Assembly: GCF_001559865.1 (NCBI RefSeq)
Contig: NZ_LOHE01000048.1
Location: 1-33,278, forward strand
Direction: 5' to 3'
DNA from: Abyssisolibacter fermentans
Lineage (GTDB): Bacteria > Bacillota > Clostridia > Tissierellales > MCWD3
DNA length: 33,278 bases
Positions 22,500 through 30,287 of this stretch are shown piece by piece; position 1 is the stretch's first letter; each line of letters opens with the position of its first letter. Below the pieces are notes generated by a model. The model worked only from the letters and a program-made list of their open reading frames with translations. It was not told the DNA's origin and made no database searches. A program made the translations under genes and the position numbers.

Positions 22500-24689
22500 A
22501 TGAAATATCAATTTAATTTAAATGGATTACATTGTGCTGGTTGTGCAGCTAAAATGGAAAACAATATAAACGAACAAAATTTTATTGAGAAAGCAACAGT
22601 TAATTTTACGACAAGTAAGCTGACTTTAGTTTTTACAGATGATAGTAATGTTCAGGATAATATTTTAAAGATTGAAGACATAGTAAAATCAATAGAACCT
22701 GATGTTACACTAGAAAGAATTGATTCTAATAAACATGTTCATGAAGTCTGTCATGACCACGATTGCAATTGTGCCCATGACCATAATAATAGCCATGAAC
22801 ATAACCACAAGCATAGTGACGAACATGAGCATCATCATAATAATAAATTTGATAAGAAAACAATATTGACTATAATAATTGGAACCGTATTTTTAGTACT
22901 CGGTTTAACATTAAAAGTTGATTCTAATATTAAGCTTGCTATGTTCACTTTGTCATATCTCATAATAGGTGGCAAAGTATTATTAAATGCTATAAAGGGT
23001 TTATTTAAAGGTAGAATTATAGATGAAGGTATTTTAATGACTATTGCTTCTTTAAGTGCCTTCTATATAGGTGAATATCCAGAGGCAGTTGCCGTTATGC
23101 TATTTTATAATATCGGTCAAATTATGGAGGGAGCTGCTGTTAATCATTCAAGAAACTCTATTTCTTCATTAATAAGCATGAAACCAGATTACGCTAATCT
23201 AAAAACTCCTAATGGAACAAAAAAAGTTGCTCCCGAGAGCGTTAATGTAGGAGATTTATTAATTGTAAAAACTGGTGAAAGAGTTCCTGTAGATGGTAAA
23301 ATTAAAGACGGAAAATCTGCTTTCGATACTTCTGCAATTACAGGAGAATCTATCCCTCAAAATTTAGATATCAATGAAACTGTTTATAGTGGTTTTATAA
23401 ATACAGGGAATGTAGTAACTATAGAAGTTACAAAAAAATATGAAGAATCAACAATAGCTAAGATTTTAGATTTGGTTGAAAACTCTGCTGATAAAAAAGC
23501 TAATACAGAAAAATTCATGACTAAATTTGCTAAATACTATACTCCTGCTGTCGTCATAGTTGCTTTGCTGATTACCTTAGTCCCTAGTTTATTTTTACAT
23601 TTAGATTTTTCTAAATGGCTATATAGAGGTGCGGTATTTTTAGTTGTTTCATGTCCATGTGCTTTAGTAATCTCTATACCACTTGGTTATTTTGCAGGCA
23701 TAGGTAAAGCTTCTAGTAAAGGTATTTTAGTTAAGGGTGGTAATTATCTCGAAGCTTTAAGTAATATTGATAGTATTGTTTTTGATAAGACAGGTACATT
23801 GACAAAGGGAAACTTTGTAGTAACGTCTGTTAAATCTGTAGGGAACATGAAAAAGGATGAATTAATTTTTTATGCCGCTCATGCTGAAGCATATTCAAAT
23901 CATCCTATAGGTAAATCTATTAAACAAGCATATTTTAAAAATGTTAATGAGGATATAATAAAAGATTATAAAGAAAAGGCTGGGCATGGTGTAGAAGCTG
24001 TTATAAATGAAAATTTAATTACTGCTGGCAATGCTAGATTTATGAAATCTAAAAATATATCAATCGCTGAAGCTGATGAATACGGAACTGTTATATATCT
24101 AGCTGTAAATGAAATTCTAGAAGGCTATATTGTAATAGCTGATGAAGTAAAAGAAGATTCTATAAAAGCTATAAAAGAACTCAAAACCTTAAACTTAAAT
24201 AATATAACAATGTTAACAGGTGATAATCAGTCTACTGCATTAAAAGTAGCTTCTAAATTAGGTATAAGCAATGTACATGCAAACTTGTTACCAGCCGATA
24301 AAGTTGAAATACTTGAAGCTATTCAAGCAAAAAAAGTAAAAGGTAGAACAACTGGTTTTGTAGGTGATGGCATAAATGATGCTCCGGTACTTGCTAGATC
24401 AGATATTGGTTTTGCTATGGGTGGTCTAGGTTCAGATGCCGCAATAGAGGCTTCAGATATTGTTTTGATGACTGATGAAGTATCAAAAATACCACAAGGA
24501 ATTAAAATAGCTCGTAAAACCAAGTCAATAATTTGGCAGAATATAATACTAGCTCTAGGAATTAAACTTGGTGTTATGATTTTGGGAACACTCGGATTAG
24601 CGAATATGTGGCAAGCAGTTTTTGCAGATGTTGGTGTGACTATTTTAGCAATATTAAATGCTCTCAGAATTTTGAAAAAAAATTATTAA
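22500..24689 (+). CDS. cadA: Zn/Cd/Pb-exporting P-type ATPase
   Basis: A 729-residue P1B-type heavy-metal ATPase, of full length. An N-terminal HMA domain has Cys12/Cys15 (LHCAGCA); residues about 78-116 form a His/Asp/Glu-rich linker (many HDHD, HEHN and HHH strings) fit to bind zinc; then the membrane domain with the CPC motif at 385-387 (SCPCALVIS), phosphorylation site Asp429 (DKTGTLTKG), the HP dipeptide of the nucleotide domain (SNHPIG), and the hinge GDGINDAP starting at 622. CPC plus the late-TM Asp and Lys residues place it in the ZntA/CadA branch, not the copper branch. It is driven by the upstream repressor gene's promoter and ends in a strong terminator. Confidence 0.95.
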   Translation: MKYQFNLNGLHCAGCAAKMENNINEQNFIEKATVNFTTSKLTLVFTDDSNVQDNILKIEDIVKSIEPDVTLERIDSNKHVHEVCHDHDCNCAHDHNNSHEHNHKHSDEHEHHHNNKFDKKTILTIIIGTVFLVLGLTLKVDSNIKLAMFTLSYLIIGGKVLLNAIKGLFKGRIIDEGILMTIASLSAFYIGEYPEAVAVMLFYNIGQIMEGAAVNHSRNSISSLISMKPDYANLKTPNGTKKVAPESVNVGDLLIVKTGERVPVDGKIKDGKSAFDTSAITGESIPQNLDINETVYSGFINTGNVVTIEVTKKYEESTIAKILDLVENSADKKANTEKFMTKFAKYYTPAVVIVALLITLVPSLFLHLDFSKWLYRGAVFLVVSCPCALVISIPLGYFAGIGKASSKGILVKGGNYLEALSNIDSIVFDKTGTLTKGNFVVTSVKSVGNMKKDELIFYAAHAEAYSNHPIGKSIKQAYFKNVNEDIIKDYKEKAGHGVEAVINENLITAGNARFMKSKNISIAEADEYGTVIYLAVNEILEGYIVIADEVKEDSIKAIKELKTLNLNNITMLTGDNQSTALKVASKLGISNVHANLLPADKVEILEAIQAKKVKGRTTGFVGDGINDAPVLARSDIGFAMGGLGSDAAIEASDIVLMTDEVSKIPQGIKIARKTKSIIWQNIILALGIKLGVMILGTLGLANMWQAVFADVGVTILAILNALRILKKNY

Positions 24690-24719
24690 ATTAAATAACT
24701 TATTGTAGCATTAAGTATA

Positions 24720-24754
24720 AAATAACTCATTTGGCACAATGAGTTATTTTTTTT
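24720..24754 (+). terminator. Terminator of the cad operon
   Basis: 12-bp perfect stem (24720-24731 with 24738-24749), 6-nt loop, then eight or nine T. Confidence 0.92.
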
Positions 24755-24815
24755 GTGGATAAAAAAATCTATAATCCTAATAATAATTTTGATACCTTTT
24801 AAGGAGGTGAATTAA

Positions 24816-24974
24816 ATGCATAGTAACGAATGTATAGGTTGTACAGTTACTGAATGTAAATATCACGCTAAAACTGTACAGCAGTGTACACTTCCTCACA
24901 TTCAAGTGGTAAAACACGGTAATGAATGTAGTAGTGTGGAGCACACTGACTGTGGTAGTTTTGTAAAAGGATAG
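24816..24974 (+). CDS. DUF1540 protein
   Basis: A 52-residue protein: an early C-x2-C pair and Cys14 (ECIGC, TECKYH), then QQCTLPHIQVV, NECSS and TDCGSF. This cysteine spacing and the closing T-x-C-x-S/T-F are those of DUF1540, a small, probably zinc-binding family common in clostridia and seen in sporulation-related regulons; no firm role. AAGGAGGTGA lies 5-14 nt before the ATG. It is followed by its own terminator. Confidence 0.85.
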   Translation: MHSNECIGCTVTECKYHAKTVQQCTLPHIQVVKHGNECSSVEHTDCGSFVKG

Positions 24975-25011
24975 AATTTATAACCTCATTTTTAGGGTTT
25001 CAAACTGCTCT

Positions 25012-25052
25012 AAAAGCCCAATTTCTGCATTTTTGCTGAATTTGGGCTTTTT
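25012..25052 (+). terminator. Terminator of the DUF1540 gene
   Basis: AAAGCCCAATTTC pairs with GAATTTGGGCTTT (one mismatch) and ends in TTTTT. Confidence 0.85.
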
Positions 25053-25218
25053 AATTAATACAACTTAAAAAAACTACATCATTATTATATTTCCATGGAT
25101 AATCCTTTTTATATCTTTAAAAAGTTTCTACCTTAATAAAGTAATAAAATATTATTAATAATAATATACATTAAAAAAGGTAAAAACTTTGTTTGACAAA
25201 AAATCGGGAGGCTATAAT

Positions 25219-25653
25219 ATGAGAGTTCTTATAGTTGATGATCATCCTTTAATCAGAAAAGGATTTTGCTCAATATTATCATGTGATAATAGCATTGATG
25301 AAATCTTTGAAGCAGCAAATGTACATGATGCTATACAGATGATAAAGGTACACAATCCTGAAATAACTATGATTGATTTGAAATTGGGAAAAGAAAATGG
25401 TTTACAAATTGTTAATAAAACTAAAAATTATAAAACATTCAATCGTTTTATTATACTAACATCATCTATAAAAAAGGAAGATTTTATTATGGCTATACAA
25501 TCAAATGTACATGGATATATTTTAAAAAATGCTTATGCCTCAGATATACTTTATGCTATACATGTCATACAAAGAGGAAAAAAATATTATGACCCTAAAA
25601 TAGTTAAGCATTTATCTATTGATTTAAAAAATAAGAATATACAACAGAGATGA
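25219..25653 (+). CDS. Receiver-only response regulator (NarL-type, lacks HTH)
   Basis: A 144-residue receiver domain. MRVLIVDDHPLIRKG gives the acidic pair; the phosphoacceptor Asp lies in ITMIDLKLGKENG; the conserved Thr/Ser is in IILTSS and the Lys in YILKNA. The sequence continues to the NarL-type linker (AIHVIQRGKKYYDPKIVKHL) and stops just where a LuxR-type HTH (LTxRE) would start. So either the HTH has been lost or this is a single-domain regulator acting by protein contact. The ATG at 25219, 7 nt after GGGAGG, is preferred. No histidine kinase gene is nearby. Confidence 0.85.
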   Translation: MRVLIVDDHPLIRKGFCSILSCDNSIDEIFEAANVHDAIQMIKVHNPEITMIDLKLGKENGLQIVNKTKNYKTFNRFIILTSSIKKEDFIMAIQSNVHGYILKNAYASDILYAIHVIQRGKKYYDPKIVKHLSIDLKNKNIQQR

Positions 25654-25698
25654 TAAGTGATGCATAAAAAACAACTTATTTTTTAGGGAGGAAAAATA

Positions 25699-25863
25699 AT
25701 GAATAAAGGTTTTAGAAGAGTTATTTTTAAAGCAATTGGTTTGGCAATGGGGGTTTCAACGCTAGTTTTAAATATAATAAAACCACTAGAAAGCAAAGGC
25801 AGTATTTTTTTATTATCAATTGGTCTAATTTGTTTAGCAATTGATGAACTAGAAAATAAATAG
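25699..25863 (+). CDS. Small hydrophobic membrane protein
   Basis: A 54-residue protein not long enough to be obvious: a basic start (MNKGFRRVIFK) then two hydrophobic segments (about 11-27 and 36-48) and an acidic end (IDELENK). GGGAGG lies 7 nt before the ATG. It follows the receiver gene by 45 bp and may be cotranscribed. No family recognised. Confidence 0.65.
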   Translation: MNKGFRRVIFKAIGLAMGVSTLVLNIIKPLESKGSIFLLSIGLICLAIDELENK

Positions 25864-25890
25864 TATATCATTTATGAAGATATAAGTTAA

Positions 25891-25910
25891 AGGAGGGAAC
25901 TACTCCTTCT
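25891..25910 (+). terminator. Weak hairpin after the small membrane-protein gene
   Basis: AAGGAG and CTCCTT form a 6-bp stem followed by CTTAATTTT. A poor but possible terminator. Confidence 0.35.
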
Positions 25911-25981
25911 TAATTTTATCTTTCACTTTAATACTATATTAATAAAATGTGGATTTTATAAAATGGTGTAAAGAAAATAAT

Positions 25982-26539
25982 TTATAATACATACTCTGCA
26001 ATATCACAATTTTCAAGTCTGTATTTAAAAAATTCCTCTTCCGATACCTTATTGAAAAATTTATTGATAACTCTAGCTATAAAACCATGTGTTACTACTA
26101 AAACATTCTTTTCATTAGTGTAATTATTTATTATATGCTCTAAGGCATAAAAAACTCTTTTTTCAACTTCTTTTATAGTTTCCGCTCCATCAGGAGCTTC
26201 ATCATATATTGGTATGCTGAATTTTTCCCATAAATGAGGATACTTATTTTTTACTTCTTCTCTAGTCAATCCTTCATAAACTCCTACATTTTTTTCACAA
26301 AATTCTTTCATTTCTATAATAGGTATGTTTAATTCAGTACTTATTATCTCTGCAGTTTGTCTAGCTCTTTTTAATGTTGAAGAAATAATGATGTCAATAT
26401 CGTAAGCTTTAAGTTTACTAGCTGTAAACTTTGCTTGCATGATTCCTTTTTCATTTAATTTAATGTTTTTGCTACCTGTATATCTTTTTTGGACATTAAA
26501 ATCAGTTTGTCCATGTCTGACAACTATTAGTTTATTCAT
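25982..26539 (-). CDS. Histidine phosphatase / phosphoglycerate-mutase-family protein
   Basis: A 185-residue member of the histidine phosphatase superfamily (CobC/GpmB-like). It has the phospho-His loop LIVVRHGQTDFN with His9, RARQTAEII, the acid residue in CEKNVGVYEGLTREE, the Glu of PDGAETIKEV, and the second His in VVTHGF. All catalytic residues are present. Substrate cannot be read; possibilities include alpha-ribazole phosphate and sugar phosphates. The ATG at 26539 has GGAGG 7 nt upstream. It lies 53 bp after the lipoprotein gene on the same strand. Confidence 0.88.
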   Translation of the reverse strand: MNKLIVVRHGQTDFNVQKRYTGSKNIKLNEKGIMQAKFTASKLKAYDIDIIISSTLKRARQTAEIISTELNIPIIEMKEFCEKNVGVYEGLTREEVKNKYPHLWEKFSIPIYDEAPDGAETIKEVEKRVFYALEHIINNYTNEKNVLVVTHGFIARVINKFFNKVSEEEFFKYRLENCDIAEYVL

Positions 26540-26592
26540 GTTATTCCTCCATCGCATTTGATTTATCTTCTAATCCAATTTTAAAAATAATC

Positions 26593-27171
26593 TTATTCAG
26601 AAAATGGATTTACTGTTTGTATATATTCGATAGGTTTATTATTAAAAGTTTCAAATAACGTTTTTGATGTTTTTTTAAATTTATTAGCATATTCCGAATA
26701 CACTTTCCCATCTCTGCCAATTATTTTCCATGAATTATCTTCATTTATTAGGTAGTACTTCTTAGTTATATAATCAATACCTAACTTTTTATCTTTATAC
26801 ACAAGCTTTGTTTTAGTAAAAACAACTTTTGTATCATCTTTTAAATCATAAACCTTAGAAATCTGTATCTCACAATCGTATCTTATTACATCTTTGTCTG
26901 CTAATTTATAACATTCTGTATATATTTCCTTATTCATATCTGGTGCATGACCATGATTTCTTTTTATATGGTCAGCTTCTGTAAAATATCTACTGCTAAA
27001 AATGTCTATTATTTCTTTCATATAGTCATTATAGCTAATTTGAAAATTAGAAAATCTATTATCTAAAATTTCAACACATTTGATTGATTTCCCAATTTTA
27101 TCATTAGTATTGCTGCAACCTATTATAAACACTGACATAAGTATAACTATACTAATCATGGTTTTTCTCAT
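26593..27171 (-). CDS. Small lipoprotein of unknown function
   Basis: A 192-residue predicted lipoprotein with lipobox IIGC (Cys19). The body has alternating strands and helices: DIFSSRYFTEADHIKRN, DCEIQISKVYDLKDDTKVVFTKTK, YYLINEDNSWKIIGRDG. This layout resembles NTF2/SnoaL-like small export domains. No catalytic motif. ATG start with GGAGGT about 9 nt upstream. Precedes the histidine phosphatase gene, perhaps as one transcript. Confidence 0.75.
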   Translation of the reverse strand: MRKTMISIVILMSVFIIGCSNTNDKIGKSIKCVEILDNRFSNFQISYNDYMKEIIDIFSSRYFTEADHIKRNHGHAPDMNKEIYTECYKLADKDVIRYDCEIQISKVYDLKDDTKVVFTKTKLVYKDKKLGIDYITKKYYLINEDNSWKIIGRDGKVYSEYANKFKKTSKTLFETFNNKPIEYIQTVNPFSE

Positions 27172-27407
27172 TATTAATACCTCCTATTTGTAACTATAAA
27201 AGTAATAGGTTGAATATTTTTAATTTCTTTTTTTAGCTCTTTTCATGATATTTTACACCTTTACGAAAAACTTTTTCTTAACTGTATCACAAAAAGCCTA
27301 TAGTTTTAAGCTTTTAGTAGAGCGAAATATTTTTACTTTTCATTGCTGAATATTATCAGTTTTTTAATTTACGTAAATTATAGAAATATATTTGTTTATT
27401 TACGATC

Positions 27408-27450
27408 AAAACCACATTCATACTAACTTAAGTTTTTAAAATGTGGTTTT
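27408..27450 (-). terminator. Terminator of the COG2509 gene
   Basis: AAAACCACATT (27408-27418) and AATGTGGTTTT (27440-27450) form a perfect 11-bp stem just past the gene's stop. The rest of 27172-27407 shows no gene or clear structure. Confidence 0.75.
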
Positions 27451-27468
27451 ATAATACAACATTTAATT

Positions 27469-29061
27469 CTATTCTACCTTATACTTCTCAATAATCTTCT
27501 CAGCTGATTTAATCCCATCTACCGCAGCTGATACTATACCTCCTGCATAACCTGCTCCTTCACCTGTTGGATATAATCTTCTTACATTTATACTCTCAAG
27601 TGTATCTATATCTCTTAAAATCCTTATAGGAGATGAGCTTCTTGTTTCTATTCCTGTTAATATTGCATCTTCCATAGCAAAGCCTTTTAATTTCTTGTCA
27701 AAATATTGTATTCCTTCCTTCATAGCTTCTGTCACATAGCTTGGTAAACAAGCTTCTATAGTGTTAAGCTTAGTACCCGGTTGATAGCTTGGCTTTACTG
27801 ATTTATACTCGGATGATTCATTTCCTTTTAAGAAATCTCCAACAAGCTGCGTTGGTGCCTTATAATCTTCCCCTCCTAGCACAAAAGCTTGCTGTTCCCA
27901 TTTTCTTTGATAATACATTCCTGCCAATGGATGGTCACTTTCAAAATCTTCTTGTACTACTGATACTAATAATGCACTATTTGCGTTTTCTTTATCCCTA
28001 GCGTGTTCGCTCATTCCATTAGTTACTACCATGCCTTCTTCCGATGCGGCAGCAACTACACTACCACCAGGACACATGCAGAATGTATAAACGCTTCGCC
28101 CATTGCTTGCATGATATGTCAATCTATAATCAGCTGCTCCTAATCTTTTGTGTGTAGCAAACTGTTTGTACTGTGCATTATTTATTATTTCTTGAGGATG
28201 TTCTATTCTTACTCCTATCGCAAATGGTTTTTGTTTTATTTCAACATTTCTTTCATACAATTTTTCAAATGTATCTCTAGCACTGTGTCCTATAGCAAGC
28301 ACTACATTATCTGTGTCAATTTTATAATCATCATTTACAATTACTGATTTTATACTTTCTTCTTCTATAACAAAGTCACTAACAAGTGAATTAAATCTAA
28401 TCTCTCCACCTAAGTTTATAATTTCTTTCCTTATATTTTTAACAACGTTCTTTAATATATCTGTACCTACATGAGGTTTATGTGAGTATAAAATATCCTC
28501 AGGTGCACCAGCCTTGATAAACTCCTCTAAAACTTTTCTGCATCTCTTATCCTTTATTCGGGTAGTAAGCTTACCATCAGAAAATGTCCCTGCACCACCC
28601 TCGCCAAATTGCACATTCGATTTTGTATTTAATTTTCCTGTCTCCCAAAATTTATTTACTGTAGCTGTTCTATCCTCTACTTTTTCTCCTCTTTCAAGTA
28701 TTATAGGTTTATATCCTTTTTGAGCAAGTATCAATCCTGCAAACATACCTGCAGGACCCATTCCTATGATTACGGGCCTATGGCTTAGCTCTTTTTCTCC
28801 TTGCTTTGGATACTTATACTCCATGTCAGGAGTTAGTGAAACATCCTTATATTTTTTAATAATTTTACCTTCATTTTTAACTTTTATATCTACAGTATAT
28901 ACAAAATCAATTTTGCCTGCTCTCCTCGCATCTATTGATTCTTTAAATATTTTTATATCTAATATATCACTTTCTTTTATACGAAGCTTTTTTACTATCT
29001 TATCTTTTAATAAACTAATATCTTCATCTATATTAAGCCTAATCTGTGAAATTCTAATCAT
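27469..29061 (-). CDS. FAD-dependent dehydrogenase (COG2509 family)
   Basis: A 530-residue flavoprotein, full length for COG2509. A 90-residue N-terminal domain precedes the FAD-binding Rossmann fold (VIIGMGPAGMFAGLILAQ, then ILERG). Family signatures follow: NVQFGEGGAGTFSDGKLTTR, the VLAIGHSARDTFE strand, AIGVRIEHPQ, FCMCPGG, and the closing PTGEGAGYAGGIVSAAVDG that contacts flavin. The exact reaction is not established for the family; it is annotated as an NAD(P)/FAD oxidoreductase. ATG start preceded by AAGGAG. It follows the DUF362 ferredoxin gene by 11 bp, so the pair probably forms an operon and may exchange electrons. Confidence 0.92.
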   Translation of the reverse strand: MIRISQIRLNIDEDISLLKDKIVKKLRIKESDILDIKIFKESIDARRAGKIDFVYTVDIKVKNEGKIIKKYKDVSLTPDMEYKYPKQGEKELSHRPVIIGMGPAGMFAGLILAQKGYKPIILERGEKVEDRTATVNKFWETGKLNTKSNVQFGEGGAGTFSDGKLTTRIKDKRCRKVLEEFIKAGAPEDILYSHKPHVGTDILKNVVKNIRKEIINLGGEIRFNSLVSDFVIEEESIKSVIVNDDYKIDTDNVVLAIGHSARDTFEKLYERNVEIKQKPFAIGVRIEHPQEIINNAQYKQFATHKRLGAADYRLTYHASNGRSVYTFCMCPGGSVVAAASEEGMVVTNGMSEHARDKENANSALLVSVVQEDFESDHPLAGMYYQRKWEQQAFVLGGEDYKAPTQLVGDFLKGNESSEYKSVKPSYQPGTKLNTIEACLPSYVTEAMKEGIQYFDKKLKGFAMEDAILTGIETRSSSPIRILRDIDTLESINVRRLYPTGEGAGYAGGIVSAAVDGIKSAEKIIEKYKVE

Positions 29062-29072
29062 TTATAATCTCC

Positions 29073-30179
29073 TTATATTTTTACAAGTTCATATTCACTA
29101 CTGCCTAAACCTATTTCTGTGCCATATGATATTTGTATATCTCCCTTTGTATCTTTCCACATACGTTTAAAATGGTCACAATCTTCATGTTCACTGTCAT
29201 CTAAGTATGAATTTATAATTGGTTTTTGTTCATTTACTAAATCTAAGCTGGCTTTATCTATAGCTACAGGGTCAAAAGAAACTAACATACCAATATTCGG
29301 TACTATAGGTGTATCACTCCAAGGAACACAATCACAATCAGGAGTAATATTTATCAAAAAGTTTATATATGCAACTTTATTTTCTTTACCTTTAATAGCG
29401 CCTAATGCATACTCTGTCAACTTTTCAGTGAATTCTTCAAGCTCTACACTCCAATCTAATTTAATAGAATTAAATTCACACATAGCTATACATTCTGCAC
29501 ATCCAACACAAAGTTCTTTATCAATATGTGCTTTACCATCTACCATAGATACTGCATTTTGCGGACAAATTTCTATACATTTACCACAAGCAGCACATTT
29601 TTTCGTATTTACTACAGGTCTAAGCGAATGTTGATCTTTTTTTCCTTCTGCACAAGCACATCCCATTGCTAAATTTTTAATAGACCCTCCAAAGCCAGCC
29701 ATTCCGTGGCCTTTGAAGTGTGACATGACTATCATACTGTCAGCATTGACAATATCACCTGCTATTTTAGCACTTTTAAAATGCTTCCCCTCAATTTCAA
29801 CATCAATAAAATTTTCACTCTTCAAACCATCTGATATGATTACAGGTGCTCCTGTAACGGAATAACTAAAGCCATGCTCTATAGTTGTCATAAGATGGTC
29901 AACAGCATTATGTCTACTTCCAGAATAAAGTGTGTTTGTATCTGTTACAAAAGGCTTACCACCTGCTTCTTTTATCTTATCAGATACAGGTTTAACAAAT
30001 ATAGGATTTATAAAACTGTCTCCACCTTGCTCTCCAAAATGAATCTTAATAGCTGTCAAATCTCCATCACTTATAATATTTGACAAATCTAGAGCATCAA
30101 ATAATCTCTTGATTTTCTGAATCTTGTTTTCCTTTTCAGTCCTAGCTCTAAAATCTGCAAAATACACTTTACTTGCCAT
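29073..30179 (-). CDS. DUF362 protein with two 4Fe-4S ferredoxin motifs
   Basis: A 368-residue protein. The first 190 residues are DUF362 (TAIKIHFGEQGGDSFINPIFV, MIVMSHFKGHGMAGFGGSIKNLAMG). Two ferredoxin-type clusters follow: CAACGKCIEICP and CVGCAECIAMC, each with four Cys. The C-terminal part (SDTPIVPNIGMLVSFDPVAIDKASLDL) is also typical. The family is thought to act in electron transfer in anaerobes. The ATG at 30179 has GAGGTG upstream; an earlier in-frame codon at 30224 is not preferred. It lies 11 bp before the COG2509 gene. Confidence 0.92.
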   Translation of the reverse strand: MASKVYFADFRARTEKENKIQKIKRLFDALDLSNIISDGDLTAIKIHFGEQGGDSFINPIFVKPVSDKIKEAGGKPFVTDTNTLYSGSRHNAVDHLMTTIEHGFSYSVTGAPVIISDGLKSENFIDVEIEGKHFKSAKIAGDIVNADSMIVMSHFKGHGMAGFGGSIKNLAMGCACAEGKKDQHSLRPVVNTKKCAACGKCIEICPQNAVSMVDGKAHIDKELCVGCAECIAMCEFNSIKLDWSVELEEFTEKLTEYALGAIKGKENKVAYINFLINITPDCDCVPWSDTPIVPNIGMLVSFDPVAIDKASLDLVNEQKPIINSYLDDSEHEDCDHFKRMWKDTKGDIQISYGTEIGLGSSEYELVKI

Positions 30180-30261
30180 TTTATACACCTCACAATTTTT
30201 ATAAAAACTAAGAACATTCCCCACAATACATACTATACTTTATTCTTTTACCGTTCTTTAG

Positions 30262-30287
30262 ACTAGAAGCTTTGCAAAGCTTCTAGT
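30262..30287. repeat. 26-bp perfect palindrome over a stop codon
   Basis: ACTAGAAGCTTTG and its exact complement meet without a loop. It covers the last eight codons and stop of the BTAD regulator gene. No T run follows on the minus strand, so a simple terminator is not indicated. Confidence 0.7.

Noticed and set aside
28150-30083. Plus-strand frames antisense to the COG2509 and DUF362 genes
   Set aside because: Shadows of real genes; compositionally biased and without ribosome sites.
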